A stretch of 64,000 nt of DNA from Streptomyces ardesiacus (GCF_003112575.1 NZ_BEWC01000001.1:930001-994000); one strand, 5' to 3'; counted from the first letter of the stretch, positions 15,575 through 24,740 are shown. Program-made: numbers and translations. Notes: a model not told the origin generated them from the sequence alone.

Positions 15575-16951
15575 TCAGTCGCGTCCCCGGGCCCGCCGGA
15601 AGCGCTCCAGGCCCTCGGCGAGGTCGACGATCGGGTCCGGACAGGCGCCGTAGGCGGACCGCCGCGTCCCCGGCAGCCGCCAGGGCTCGTGCACGGCGCG
15701 GCCCTCCAGCCCCGCCAGCTCGGGCACCCACCGCCGGACGTACGTCCCGTCCGGGTCGAACCGCCGCGCCTGCGCCGTGGGGTTGAGGACACGGTGGGGG
15801 CGGGTGTCGGTGCCGGTGCCCGCGGCCCACTGCCAGTTGAGCTGGTTGTTGGCCACGTCGCCGTCGGCGAGCAGCTCCAGGAAGTGCCGGGCGCCGACGC
15901 GCCAGTCCACGTACAGCGTCTTGGTGAGGAAGCTCGCGACGAGCAGGCGGCCGCGGTTGTGCATCCAGCCCTCGTGCCGCAGCTGGCGCATCGCGGCGTC
16001 CACGACCGGGTAGCCCGTGCGTCCCTCCTTCCACGCGGCGACGTCCTCCTCGGCGTCGGCACCGGTGCGCCAGCGGTCGTGCCGGGTGCGATAGTCGGCG
16101 GCCGAGGCGTGCGGGCGGGCGGCCAGCACCTGGTGGTGGAAGTCGCGCCAGGCCAGTTGCCGTACGAAGGCCTGCGGGCCGGGGCCCTCCGCGCGCCGGG
16201 CCCGGTGGACCAGCTCGACGGGGGAGAGGGCGCCGAGGTGCAGGTCGGGGGAGAGCCGGGAGGTCGCGTCGGCGGCCAGGTCGTCGTGGTGGTCGGCGTA
16301 TCCCGCGATGCCGGTGCGCAGCCACGCCGTCAGGCGCTTCCTGGCCGCCCGTTCCCCGCCGGCCGGCAGCCCCGGGGACAGACCGGTCAGGCCGTCGCGG
16401 GAGGGCAGCGGTCCGGAGGTGACGCCGTCCGGGACACGGACGCTGCGCGGGGCGGCCAGCGGCTCGCGGACGGAGCGCTCGCTCCACCGCCGGAAGAACG
16501 GTGTGAACACCGCGAAGTGGTCCGAGGCGGCCGGGGTGACGGCCCCCGGGGCCAGCACGGTCGTCACGGCGTCGTGGACGTGCAGCCGGCAGCCCCGCGC
16601 CCCGAGCGCCGACCGCAGGTGCTCCTCGCGCCGGTGCGCGTACGCGCTGACGTCGGCCGCCATGTGCACCTCGTCGGCGTCCGCCTCCCCGGCCACCGCG
16701 CACACCTGCGCGACCAGGTCCCCGGACCGGACGACGAGCCGCCCGCCCCGGTCGCGCAGGCCCGCGTCCAGGTCCCGCAGGCAGTCGGCGAGCAGGGCGA
16801 GCCGGTTGGGCGCGGCGAACCCGGCGGCGTCCACGGCCCGGTCGCGGACGAACAGCGGCACCACGGCCGCGGAGCGGCCGAGGGCGGCGCGCAGCGGCGG
16901 ATGGTCGTGCAGCCGCAGGTCGCGGGTGAACAGGACGACCGACGTGACCAT
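15575..16951 (-). CDS. phr: Deoxyribodipyrimidine photolyase (458 aa)
   Basis: The N-terminal antenna-binding Rossmann domain begins VTSVVLFTRDLRLHDHPPL. The C-terminal FAD domain carries the family signature (GRTGYPVVDAAMRQLRHEGW, NRGRLLVASFLTK, DWRVGARHFLELLADGDVA, NNQLNWQWAAGTGTD). The enzyme uses light to split cyclobutane pyrimidine dimers. Length is that of class I CPD photolyases. The start at 16951 is chosen for VTSVVLFTRD and a GAGGAG just upstream; a frame to 17005 would add 18 residues. It stands alone, followed on its 5' side by a 438-bp gap. Confidence 0.95.
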   Translation of the reverse strand: MVTSVVLFTRDLRLHDHPPLRAALGRSAAVVPLFVRDRAVDAAGFAAPNRLALLADCLRDLDAGLRDRGGRLVVRSGDLVAQVCAVAGEADADEVHMAADVSAYAHRREEHLRSALGARGCRLHVHDAVTTVLAPGAVTPAASDHFAVFTPFFRRWSERSVREPLAAPRSVRVPDGVTSGPLPSRDGLTGLSPGLPAGGERAARKRLTAWLRTGIAGYADHHDDLAADATSRLSPDLHLGALSPVELVHRARRAEGPGPQAFVRQLAWRDFHHQVLAARPHASAADYRTRHDRWRTGADAEEDVAAWKEGRTGYPVVDAAMRQLRHEGWMHNRGRLLVASFLTKTLYVDWRVGARHFLELLADGDVANNQLNWQWAAGTGTDTRPHRVLNPTAQARRFDPDGTYVRRWVPELAGLEGRAVHEPWRLPGTRRSAYGACPDPIVDLAEGLERFRRARGRD

Positions 16952-17389
16952 GGCGCTCCTCGCGGGGGTCCGGGCGACGCTACCGGAGCGGAGGGGGCCG
17001 GCCACGGGGACGCGCGGGGACGCTGCCGCGCCGGGGGAGGGGGGGCCGGCTTCCGGCCGGGTGCGGTGTGCTCGCCGGGCCGGGCCGGGGCACGGCCGGG
17101 TGGGTCACGGCGTGCTGTGCGGCCCCGGCGCCGGGGCGCGCGGTGGGGCCGCGGCGGTGGTCGTCGGCGCGGCTGTCCGCGGGCGTCGTCGGCGGACTCG
17201 GGAGCGCGTCCGGTGGAGCGACGTGGGGGGACCGGGGACGAGGCGCGTGCGGCCGGTGCGAGGCCGGCCCGGCCTCGCACCGGTGCGGGACAGGGGCTTC
17301 GGGCGAAAGCGGTACGACGACGCGTCTTCCTGGGGCGCCGGCGCCGGCCGTGGCAGGTGGGCACGGTCCGCAGGTGCGGTGGGCCGGTC
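16952..17389. other. 438-bp non-coding gap with one strong hairpin
   Basis: No gene with a ribosome-binding site or recognisable product is seen. A perfect 14-bp-arm inverted repeat (ccggtgcgaggccg) with a 3-nt loop stands at 17253-17283, followed by a partial third copy of its ccggtgcg end. It may terminate the minus-strand SDR gene, whose stop is at 17390, about 100 bases away. Confidence 0.55.
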
Positions 17390-18952
17390 TCACGGGGCGG
17401 GCGGGGTGCGGGTCCCGCCGGAGGCGTGCGCGGCCTGCTCGGCGGTGCGGGTGATGTTGCGGGCCATGCCGCCGAAGACCACGGCGTGGAAGGGCGCCAC
17501 GCTCCACCAGTACGCCTGGCCCGCCAGCCCGTGGGGATGGAACAGCGCCCGCTGGCGGTACCGCGTCCGCCCGGCGTCGTCCGTCTCTGCGTGCATCTCC
17601 AGCCAGGCCAGCCCCGGCAGCCGCATCTCGGCACGCAGCCGCAGCATCCGGCCGGGGACGATCTCCTCCACCCGCCAGAAGTCCAGGGAGTCGCCGGCCC
17701 GCAGGTGCGCGGCGTCCCGGCGGCCCCGGCGCAGGCCGACCCCGCCGGCCAGGCGGTCCAGCCAGCCCCGTACCGCCCAGGCCAGCGGGAAGGAGTACCA
17801 GCCGTTGTCGCCGCCGATGCCCTCGATGACCCGCCACAGCGCCTCGGGCGGCGCGTCGACGAGCCGCCCGCGGTGGTCGGTGTAGAGGCTGCCGCCGGCC
17901 CAGTCGGGGTCGGTGGGCAGCGGATCGCTGGGCGCCCCCGGGACGGACGCGGACGACCAGCGCGTGGTGACCCGGGCCTCGCGCACCCGTTGCAGGGCCA
18001 GCCGCAGCGCGTCGTCGAAGCCGAGGGGGTATCCCGGGGGCGGCGGGACGTACCGGACGATGTCGTTCTCGCCGCACACCACCTCGTGCCGCAGCGACTC
18101 GGTGAGCGGGCGCGCGATGCTTGCCGGGACCGGCGTGACCAGTCCGACCCAGTGGCTGGACAGGCCCGGGGTCAGCATCGGCACCGGCAGGATCAGACGC
18201 TTGGGAAGCCCGGCGACCTCGGCGTAGCGGACCATCATCTCGCGGTAGGTGAGGATGTCCGGACCGCCGACGTCGAAGGTCCGGGAGACCTCGGGCGGCA
18301 TGGTCGCGCCGCCGACCAGGGCACGCAGCACGTCGCGGACGGCCACCGGCTGGATGCGGGTGTGGACCCAGCTCGGCGTGACCATCACCGGCAGCCGCTC
18401 GGTGAGGTAGCGCAGCATCTCGAAGGAGGCCGACCCGGAGCCGATGACGACCGCCGCGCGCAGCACCGTCGTGGGCACGCCGGAGGCCAGCAGGATACGG
18501 CCGACCTCGGCGCGCGAGCGCAGGTGCGGCGACAGCTCGCGTTCCGGCACCCCGGACGGGGTGAGGCCGCCCAGGTACACGATGCGCCGCACACCGGCCG
18601 CCTCGGCGCGCTCGGCGAAGGTGCGCGCCGCCCGCCGGTCGGTCGCCTCGAAGTCGTCGCCGGTGCCGAGCGCGTGCACCAGGTAGTAGGCCACGTCGAC
18701 GCCCTCCATCGCCGCGGCCACCGAGTCGGCGTCGGTCACGTCGCCGCGCACCACCTCGGCCCTCCCGGCCCACGGGTGGTCGCGCAGCTTGTGCGGGGAG
18801 CGGGCCAGGCACCGCACCCGGTGCCCGGCGTCGAGCAGTTCCGGCACGAGGCGGCCCCCGATGTACCCCGTCGCGCCGGTGACCAGGCAGCGCAGGCCCG
18901 CTCCGCCGCTCTCGTCGCTCGTCCGGTCGGATTCTGCGCTTTCCTGGCTCAT
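17390..18952 (-). CDS. SDR nucleotide-sugar-epimerase-like protein fused to DUF2867 (520 aa)
   Basis: Residues 18-300 are an atypical short-chain dehydrogenase: CLVTGATGYIGGRLVPELLD at the NAD(P)-binding turn, then VDVAYYLVHALGTGDDFEAT and RRIVYLGGLTP. Residues about 335-505 are a START-like DUF2867 domain (GDNGWYSFPLAWAVRGWLDR, DSLDFWRVEEIVPGRMLRLR, LFHPHGLAGQAYWW). The two-domain layout is common in actinobacteria; its substrate is not known, and the C-terminal pocket suggests a hydrophobic ligand. ATG at 18952 has GGAG upstream. The gene diverges from a MarR gene across about 105 bp. Confidence 0.88.
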   Translation of the reverse strand: MSQESAESDRTSDESGGAGLRCLVTGATGYIGGRLVPELLDAGHRVRCLARSPHKLRDHPWAGRAEVVRGDVTDADSVAAAMEGVDVAYYLVHALGTGDDFEATDRRAARTFAERAEAAGVRRIVYLGGLTPSGVPERELSPHLRSRAEVGRILLASGVPTTVLRAAVVIGSGSASFEMLRYLTERLPVMVTPSWVHTRIQPVAVRDVLRALVGGATMPPEVSRTFDVGGPDILTYREMMVRYAEVAGLPKRLILPVPMLTPGLSSHWVGLVTPVPASIARPLTESLRHEVVCGENDIVRYVPPPPGYPLGFDDALRLALQRVREARVTTRWSSASVPGAPSDPLPTDPDWAGGSLYTDHRGRLVDAPPEALWRVIEGIGGDNGWYSFPLAWAVRGWLDRLAGGVGLRRGRRDAAHLRAGDSLDFWRVEEIVPGRMLRLRAEMRLPGLAWLEMHAETDDAGRTRYRQRALFHPHGLAGQAYWWSVAPFHAVVFGGMARNITRTAEQAAHASGGTRTPPAP

Positions 18953-19057
18953 GGGGCTCCGTCGCTCGCGGGACAGTCGTCACCGTGACCCCTTCCCCGG
19001 AGGGGGCCGGGCCGGACACGTCCCGGCCCCGGACGACCCCTTCTATACGCTGATCGC

Positions 19058-19564
19058 GTGGCGACAGCGAACCAGCGCGGACAAGACGCGCACGAGCGGA
19101 GGACCGGCCCCGGTCCCGAGGGGAGCGACCTGCACGCGCTCGCCGTCCAGTTGAGGCGGATGAACGGCGAGATCAACCGGGTCGTGCACGGGTTCGCCGG
19201 TGCCCACACGCTGCACGCCACCGACATCCAGGCCCTCGCGGCGATCCTGGACGCGCCCGAACCCATGACGCCGGGACGGCTGCGCCGGCACCTGGGGCTG
19301 ACCTCGGGCGCGGTGACGGCGTGCGTGGACCGGCTGGAACGCGCGGGACACGTGCGCCGGGTCAGGGAGAGCGCCGACCGCCGGGTCGTCCACCTGCACT
19401 ACGTGCCCGAGGCCCGGGAGGCGGCCCGCCGGTACTTCCGCCCGCTGGCCGAGGCCGCCGTCGCCGCCCGCACGCACTTCGACGACGGCGAACTGGCCGT
19501 CGTGGCCCGCTTCCTGGCGGCGCTGAACGAGGAGCTGAGCCACGTGGCGTCGGACGACCGCTGA
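19058..19564 (+). CDS. MarR family transcriptional regulator (168 aa)
   Basis: A winged-helix MarR domain is clear: LHATDIQALAAILDAPEPMT, then PGRLRRHLGLTSGAVTACVD and RLERAGHVRRVRESADRRVV (the DxRxxx wing). A TATACG hexamer at 19044-19049 ends eight bases before the GTG start, with no ribosome-binding site, so the message is probably leaderless. It lies between a divergent SDR-DUF2867 gene and a downstream MMPL transporter whose promoter carries a palindrome, so it probably controls one or both neighbours. Confidence 0.9.
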   Translation: MATANQRGQDAHERRTGPGPEGSDLHALAVQLRRMNGEINRVVHGFAGAHTLHATDIQALAAILDAPEPMTPGRLRRHLGLTSGAVTACVDRLERAGHVRRVRESADRRVVHLHYVPEAREAARRYFRPLAEAAVAARTHFDDGELAVVARFLAALNEELSHVASDDR

Positions 19565-19684
19565 CCCGGCCGCCACCTTCGACCGGCGGCGCGTGCCGCC
19601 CGGTCGAGAGGTCCGTGGTCGGCCCGCGGCAGTCCTGCGGCACGCCCGCAGCAAGCCCGCAGCAGTCCTGCGACCCCAAAATAA

Positions 19685-19713
19685 CTCGATCATTAAGATT
19701 GTTTATGATCGAG
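19685..19713. promoter_or_regulatory. Palindrome over the MMPL promoter
   Basis: Nine-base arms (ctcgatcat) flank an 11-bp A+T-rich spacer. The right arm overlaps TATGAT at 19704-19709, a near-consensus -10 box, 50 bases ahead of the MMPL start. A repressor bound here would block that promoter; the adjacent MarR protein is the first candidate. Confidence 0.65.
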
Positions 19714-19759
19714 CTTCATTTGGTGCCCGTGCCCCCCGAGACTTGGAGACCCGACACCG

Positions 19760-21877
19760 ATGTCCACCCCCTCCCACCCGCCCCGAAGCGCCCGGCGCGC
19801 CCGATGGCTCGTCCCGGTCCTGCTCCTCCTGGTCTGGCTCGTCGTCGGCGGGGCGCTCGGCCCCTACGCCGGCAGGCTCGGCGAGGTCGCCACCAACGAC
19901 CAGGCCTCCTTCCTGCCCCGCAGCGCCGAGTCCACCCGGGTCGTCGAGGCGCAGAAGGCCTTCCAGCAGGACGAGACGCTCCCCGTGATCGTCGTCTGGA
20001 CCGCCGACGGCGACGGCGACGCCGCGGTCACCGCGCACCAGCAGGCGGCCACCCGCTCGGTCGCGGGCCTCGAAGGCGACCCCGGCATCGTCGGGCCCGC
20101 GAGCCCCGCCCTGCCCTCGGACGACGGCCGGGCGCTCCAGGCCGTCGTCCAGGTCGAGCCGGATCTCGGCGAACGGCTCCCGGACGTGCTCGCGGACATC
20201 GGCGACGCCGCCGGGCAGGTCCCCGGCACCCGGGCCCAGCTCGCCGGCCCCGCGGCCTCCCAGGCCGACCTCTCCGACGCCTTCGCGGGCATCGACGGAC
20301 TGCTGCTCGCCGTCGCGCTGATCACGGTCCTGGTGATCCTGCTGCTCGTCTACCGCAGCGTCCTGCTGCCCCTGGTCATCATCCTGAGCGCGGTCTTCGC
20401 ACTGGCCCTGGCATGCGCCGTCGTCTACGCGCTCGCCGACCGCGACGTCGTACGCGTCGACGGACAGGTCCAGGGCATCCTCTCCATCCTGGTCATCGGC
20501 GCCGCCACCGACTACGCACTGCTGCTCACGGCCCGGTTCCGCGAGGAACTCGCCCGCCACCCGGACCGCTTCGGCGCCGTGCGCGCCGCGCTGCGCGACT
20601 CCTGGGGCGCCGTCGTCGCCAGCGCGGCCACCGTCGCGCTCGGCCTGCTGGCGCTGCTGCTCAGCGACCTGACCAACAACCGCGCGCTGGGTCCCGTCGG
20701 TGCCATCGGCATCGTCTGCTCGGTGCTGAGCACGCTCACCTTCCTGCCCGCCGTCCTGGTCCTGCTCGGCCGCGTCGCCTACTGGCCGGCCAAACCGGTG
20801 CGCACCGGCGACCCGGAGGCCGGGCACCGGCTGTGGCACCGTGTCGCCGCCCTCGTGGACCGCGCTCCGCGCCGCATCTGGGCCGTCTCACTGGCCGCGC
20901 TGCTCGCCTGCGCGGCCTTCGCGCCGACCCTCAGCTCCAAGGGCGTCCCGCTCGACGAGATCTTCGTGAACGACACCCCCTCGGTCGCCGCCCAGCAGAC
21001 CCTGGCCGAGCACTTCCCCGGCGGCTCCGGCAACCCCGCCGTCGTCATCGCCGAGGCCGGCCGTCTCGACCCGGTCCTCCGGGCCGCCCGCGACACCCCC
21101 GGTGTCGCCTCGGCCGCCCCGGTGACCGCCTCGGGCCGCCCCGGCGGCGGGACGCCCCTGGTGGTCGACGGACGCGTGCGCATCGACGCGACGCTCCAGG
21201 CGCCCGCCGACAGCGACGCCGCCAAGAGCACGGTGGTCCGGCTCAGGGAGGCCGTCCACGACGTCCCCGGCGCGGACGCCCTCGTCGGCGGCTACACCGC
21301 CCAGCAGTACGACACCCAGGAGACCGCGGGCGCGGACCGCACCCTCATCGTGCCGGTGGTCCTCGCCATCATCCTGGTCATCCTGATCCTGCTGCTGCGC
21401 TCCCTGCTGATGCCCCTCCTGCTGGTCGCCACGGTGGGGCTGAACTTCCTGGCCACCCTGGGCATCTCCTCGCTCGTGTTCACCCATGTGTTCGGCTTCA
21501 GCGGCACCGACGCCTCCGTGCCGCTGTACGGGTTCGTCTTCCTGGTCGCCCTGGGCGTGGACTACAACATCTTCCTCATGTCCCGGGTGCGGGAGGAAGC
21601 GCTGCGCCACGGCGTGCGCGAGGGCACCCTGCGCGGGCTGACCGCCACCGGCGGCGTCATCACCTCGGCCGGCGTCGTCCTCGCCGCCACCTTCGCGGCG
21701 CTCGGGGTGATTCCGCTGGCCTTCCTGCTGCAGATCGCCTTCATCGTGGCCTTCGGCGTCCTGCTGGACACGCTGGTGGTGCGCTCGCTGCTGGTCCCGG
21801 CGCTCGCCCGCGACATCGGCGCCGTCGCCTGGTGGCCGGGGCGGCTCGGACGCCGGACGGGGACGGGGCAGGTGTGA
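19760..21877 (+). CDS. MMPL-type RND transporter (705 aa)
   Basis: Two similar halves, each with one N-terminal helix, a large extracytoplasmic loop and a bundle of about five helices. The key charged membrane motifs are GAATDYALLLTARFREE in the first half and GVDYNIFLMSRVREEA in the second, the proton-relay Asp-Tyr pairs of the MmpL/HpnN family. It probably exports a lipid or hydrophobic drug. It follows a MarR gene with a palindrome over its -10 box, a usual arrangement for a repressed exporter. GGAG lies 11 bases ahead of the ATG. The substrate cannot be told. Confidence 0.9.
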   Translation: MSTPSHPPRSARRARWLVPVLLLLVWLVVGGALGPYAGRLGEVATNDQASFLPRSAESTRVVEAQKAFQQDETLPVIVVWTADGDGDAAVTAHQQAATRSVAGLEGDPGIVGPASPALPSDDGRALQAVVQVEPDLGERLPDVLADIGDAAGQVPGTRAQLAGPAASQADLSDAFAGIDGLLLAVALITVLVILLLVYRSVLLPLVIILSAVFALALACAVVYALADRDVVRVDGQVQGILSILVIGAATDYALLLTARFREELARHPDRFGAVRAALRDSWGAVVASAATVALGLLALLLSDLTNNRALGPVGAIGIVCSVLSTLTFLPAVLVLLGRVAYWPAKPVRTGDPEAGHRLWHRVAALVDRAPRRIWAVSLAALLACAAFAPTLSSKGVPLDEIFVNDTPSVAAQQTLAEHFPGGSGNPAVVIAEAGRLDPVLRAARDTPGVASAAPVTASGRPGGGTPLVVDGRVRIDATLQAPADSDAAKSTVVRLREAVHDVPGADALVGGYTAQQYDTQETAGADRTLIVPVVLAIILVILILLLRSLLMPLLLVATVGLNFLATLGISSLVFTHVFGFSGTDASVPLYGFVFLVALGVDYNIFLMSRVREEALRHGVREGTLRGLTATGGVITSAGVVLAATFAALGVIPLAFLLQIAFIVAFGVLLDTLVVRSLLVPALARDIGAVAWWPGRLGRRTGTGQV

Positions 21878-21901
21878 CGGGCCCCCGCCCCGCCGGGCGC
21901 C

Positions 21902-22327
21902 TCACGCCTCCGGGCGTCCCGCCGGGGGCCGCACCGTGCCGAGGAAGCGCCGTACGTCGATCTCGATGACGACCCGCTCCGGGTTCGCCCGGGGCTGCCG
22001 GTAACGGGCGGCGTACCGGGCCTCCGCGTCGCGGACCGCCCCGGCGTCGTCCCGTACGGTGGCGACGCCCTCCAGGGTGGACCAGCGCCTGCCCTCCACC
22101 TGGCCCACGGCGACGACGGCTCCGGCGGCCCGCCGCACGTTGCGGGCCTTCGTGGTGTCCCGGCTCGTGATGACCCGTGCCGTGCGGGTGGCGTGGTCGT
22201 ACGTCACCCCGACGGGGACCAGGTGGGACGTTCCGTCGGCCCGTCGCGTCGCCAGGAAGCAGATCCGGCGCTCCTGCCAGAAGCGGACGAACTCGTCGTC
22301 CGCGTCGTGCCGTTCCCCGGTGTCCAT
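21902..22327 (-). CDS. PPOX-class, probably F420-dependent oxidoreductase (141 aa)
   Basis: A split-barrel flavin/deazaflavin protein: FVRFWQERRICFLATRRADG, SHLVPVGVTYDHATRTARV, then SRDTTKARNVRRAAGAVVAV and WSTLEGVATVRDD. This is the actinobacterial pyridoxamine-oxidase-like group that often uses F420H2. It would reduce a small substrate in the cytoplasm; the substrate is unknown. It is convergent with the MMPL gene, with 24 bases between the stops. Confidence 0.88.
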   Translation of the reverse strand: MDTGERHDADDEFVRFWQERRICFLATRRADGTSHLVPVGVTYDHATRTARVITSRDTTKARNVRRAAGAVVAVGQVEGRRWSTLEGVATVRDDAGAVRDAEARYAARYRQPRANPERVVIEIDVRRFLGTVRPPAGRPEA

Positions 22328-22429
22328 CCGCTCTCCTCACCCGCGCCGCGTACGTCCCGTCCGCACCAGCATCGCCCGGCGGGCCGCACGCCCGCTCGGC
22401 GGGGTCCCGGTGACGGCGGGGAACCCGGT

Positions 22430-22642
22430 TCAGGCGGCGTCCCGTTCGGTCGCGTGGACCTGCGCCGGTTGGGGGCGCGGATCCGCGGAGCGGTGGCTCC
22501 GGCCGCCGGGAATCAGGCGCAGATGCCGCCGCCGCGCGTGGCGGGGCGGCCCGGGATCGCCGAACAGCCGGTCCTCCAGGTACGTCATGCTGAACAACAG
22601 CAGCCCCAGCCCGGGCAGCAGCAGGACGGCAACGGTAACCAC
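22430..22642 (-). CDS. Small single-helix membrane protein (70 aa)
   Basis: One hydrophobic helix at the N-terminus (VTVAVLLLPGLGLLLFSMTYL) is followed by a basic, Pro/His/Arg-rich tail. A GTG start at 22642 has a purine-rich GGGGGA region upstream. Small proteins with this layout are frequent in Streptomyces and are usually annotated hypothetical. No function is proposed. Confidence 0.6.
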   Translation of the reverse strand: MVTVAVLLLPGLGLLLFSMTYLEDRLFGDPGPPRHARRRHLRLIPGGRSHRSADPRPQPAQVHATERDAA

Positions 22643-22858
22643 GCCGCGGGTCCCCCTCCACTGTGGACGACGTCGTGCGGGTGCCCGGGGCGGCGCCGGT
22701 GATGGGCGCGCCGGAAGTGAAGATGACGCAACTTTCGGTCATACCGGGCATATGCCGGCATGGGTGGCGTGTGTCCCGGGCCGGATCATGTTCCCGCCGC
22801 GGGCGGGTAGGCGGCCCCGACGGCAGACCTGTCCCCCAGGAACGGAGCACCCGCGCCG

Positions 22859-23860
22859 ATGTCGCACATCTCCCCGCCCGCCGAAGCGGCCACGACCCCG
22901 CGACTGGCGGCCTCGTGGTCGGACTGGACGGGCGACCACACCGCCGCCCTGATCGGGATACCCCTGCGCATCGCGCTCATCGTCGTGATCCTGCTCGTGC
23001 TGCGCGCGGTGGCGAAGCGGGCCATCACCCGGGTCGTCCAGCGGGTCCTGGAACCGCCGGCGGGCGAGGCCGAACGCAGCCGTCCCCGCAGGCCGGCCCG
23101 CGGCGCCGCCGTACTGCACCGCGACCGGTCCCGGGCCCGGCAGCGGCGCGAGCAGCGGGCCCGCACCATCGGCTCGGTGCTCAGCAGCGCCGTGACCATC
23201 GTGCTGTTCATGGTGGGCGTGGCCATGGTGCTCGACCAGGTCGGCATCGCCCTCGGCCCGCTGCTGGCCAGCGCCGGAGTGGTCGGCCTGGCCATCGGTT
23301 TCGGCGCCCAGAGCCTGGTCGCGGACTACCTGTCGGGACTGCTCATCATGGTCGAGGACCAGTACGGCGTCGGCGACTCCGTCGACCTCGGCGAGGCCGT
23401 CGGCGAGGTCGAGCACGTCGGCCTGCGCCTCACCCACGTGCGCGACCTCAACGGCGGTCTGTGGCACATCCGCAACGGCGAGATCCTGCGCGTGCGCAAC
23501 GACAGCCAGGAATGGGCCCGCGCCGTCCTGGACGTCGCCGTGGCCCACGACGCCGACCTCGACACCGTCTACCGGGTCCTGGAGGACACCGGCCGCGCGC
23601 TGCGCGAGGACCCCGACTTCGCGGACGTCCTGCTCGAGGACCCCGCGGTGTGGGGCGTGCAGTCCCTGGACGCCGACGGCGTGCAGGTGCGCCTCGCCGT
23701 CCGGACCGTGCCGCTCCAGCAGTGGGGCGTCACCCGCGAACTGCGCCGCCGGGTCAAGGAGGCGCTGGACGACGCGGGCGTCGAGCTCCCCTTCCCGCGG
23801 CGGACGGTCCTGCTGCGGGCCGACGACCCGGAGGACGCGCCGCAGGCGCCGACGCGCTGA
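22859..23860 (+). CDS. MscS-type mechanosensitive ion channel (333 aa)
   Basis: Helices near residues 32-50 and 105-160 lead to the pore-lining TM3 motif GVVGLAIGFGAQSLVADYLS, followed by the beta domain signature LLIMVEDQYGVGDSVDLGEA and the alpha/beta C-terminal domain. The protein releases solutes on hypo-osmotic shock. A basic stretch between TM1 and TM2 (RSRPRRPARGA, then RDRSRARQRREQRAR) is long and positively charged. The ATG follows GGAG at a longish spacing of about 12 bases. The 3' end, including the stop, lies in a 32-bp direct repeat. Confidence 0.93.
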   Translation: MSHISPPAEAATTPRLAASWSDWTGDHTAALIGIPLRIALIVVILLVLRAVAKRAITRVVQRVLEPPAGEAERSRPRRPARGAAVLHRDRSRARQRREQRARTIGSVLSSAVTIVLFMVGVAMVLDQVGIALGPLLASAGVVGLAIGFGAQSLVADYLSGLLIMVEDQYGVGDSVDLGEAVGEVEHVGLRLTHVRDLNGGLWHIRNGEILRVRNDSQEWARAVLDVAVAHDADLDTVYRVLEDTGRALREDPDFADVLLEDPAVWGVQSLDADGVQVRLAVRTVPLQQWGVTRELRRRVKEALDDAGVELPFPRRTVLLRADDPEDAPQAPTR

Positions 23861-23914
23861 CCCACCGGCCCGCCGGTCCACCGGCGCCGACGCGCTGACC
23901 CACCGGCCCGCCGG
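23845..23914. repeat. 32-bp direct repeat copying the 3' end of the MscS gene
   Basis: The unit at 23845-23876 recurs perfectly at 23883-23914 with a 6-bp spacer. The first copy contains the last codons and stop of the channel gene, so the second copy is a duplicated gene end in the intergenic region. Confidence 0.95.
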
Positions 23915-23971
23915 CGCCGGATTTGCCGGAACCGCAAACGCTTTTGGCGCCTCCCGCCCGGCCGGGGCAGC

Positions 23972-24012
23972 CTGCACACGGGGCGCGCGAGCGACGCGCG
24001 CCCCGTGTGCAG
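23972..24012. terminator. Large inverted repeat between MscS and methyltransferase genes
   Basis: Perfect 18-bp arms (ctgcacacggggcgcgcg) with a 5-nt loop; four further base pairs form outside across one bulged base. It ends 27 bases before the methyltransferase ATG and starts about 110 bases after the channel stop. It could terminate the channel message or lie in the methyltransferase leader. No T-tract. Confidence 0.6.
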
Positions 24013-24039
24013 CTGCTCGCGCCCGCCTCAGGAGGCACC

Positions 24040-24690
24040 ATGACCGACACCCCCGCGCCGCCGCCCGCCGCGGAGTTCTGGGAGGCCCGCTACCGCGACT
24101 CCGGCCGCGTCTGGAGCGGGCGCCCCAACGACCTGCTGGTCCAGGAGGCGTCCGGCCTCGTCCCCGGCGCCGCGCTCGACCTCGGCTGCGGCGAAGGGGC
24201 GGACGCCGTGTGGCTGGCCTCGCGCGGCTGGCGGGTCACCGGCGTGGACATCTCCGCCACCGCCCTGGAGCGCGCGGCCGGGCACGCGGCCGAGGCCGGG
24301 GTCGGCGACCGCGTCGCCTGGGAACGCCACGAGCTGGGACCCTCGTTCCCCGAGGGCTCCTTCGACCTGGTGAGTGCCCATTACCTGCAGTCCCCGGCCG
24401 CACTCGACCAACAGACGGTCCTGCGTGCCGCCGCACGGGCCGTGGCCCCCGGCGGCACCCTGCTCGTCGTCCTGCACGCCGGCTGGCCCTCCTGGCAGAC
24501 GGAGCCCCCGTTCGACGCCGTCTTCCCCACCCTGGACGGCCTCCTCGGCGAACTCGCCCTGCCCGAGGGGGAGTGGAGCGTCGAGACCCGCCGGACCGCC
24601 CGTCGGCGCAGCGTCTCGCCCGACGGAGCCGAAGGATTCCGGGACGACCACGTATGGCGCCTGCGGCGGCGGCCGACCGATGTTGAATGA
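24040..24690 (+). CDS. Class I SAM-dependent methyltransferase (216 aa)
   Basis: The Rossmann motif I reads ALDLGCGEGADAVWLASRGW (about residues 47-66), motif II VTGVDISATALERAAGHA, and motif III SFDLVSAHYLQSP. The opening FWEARYRDSGRVWSGRPN is typical of a group that includes tellurite-resistance and thiopurine-type methyltransferases. AGGAGG lies just ahead of the ATG. It sits 99 bases before the start of a five-gene peptide operon on the same strand, so it could be part of that system or a separate unit; an A+T-rich stretch between them argues for a promoter there. The acceptor is unknown. Confidence 0.88.
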   Translation: MTDTPAPPPAAEFWEARYRDSGRVWSGRPNDLLVQEASGLVPGAALDLGCGEGADAVWLASRGWRVTGVDISATALERAAGHAAEAGVGDRVAWERHELGPSFPEGSFDLVSAHYLQSPAALDQQTVLRAAARAVAPGGTLLVVLHAGWPSWQTEPPFDAVFPTLDGLLGELALPEGEWSVETRRTARRRSVSPDGAEGFRDDHVWRLRRRPTDVE

Positions 24691-24740
24691 GTGACCTTCT
24701 GGGAATTTTGTGATGAAAGGCATGTTCTGAGACTTATCGG

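Noticed and set aside
15689..18988. Plus-strand open frame of 1099 codons
   Set aside because: It runs antisense to the photolyase and SDR-DUF2867 genes, has Arg/Gly/Pro-biased composition typical of shadow frames in GC-rich DNA, and shows no domain.
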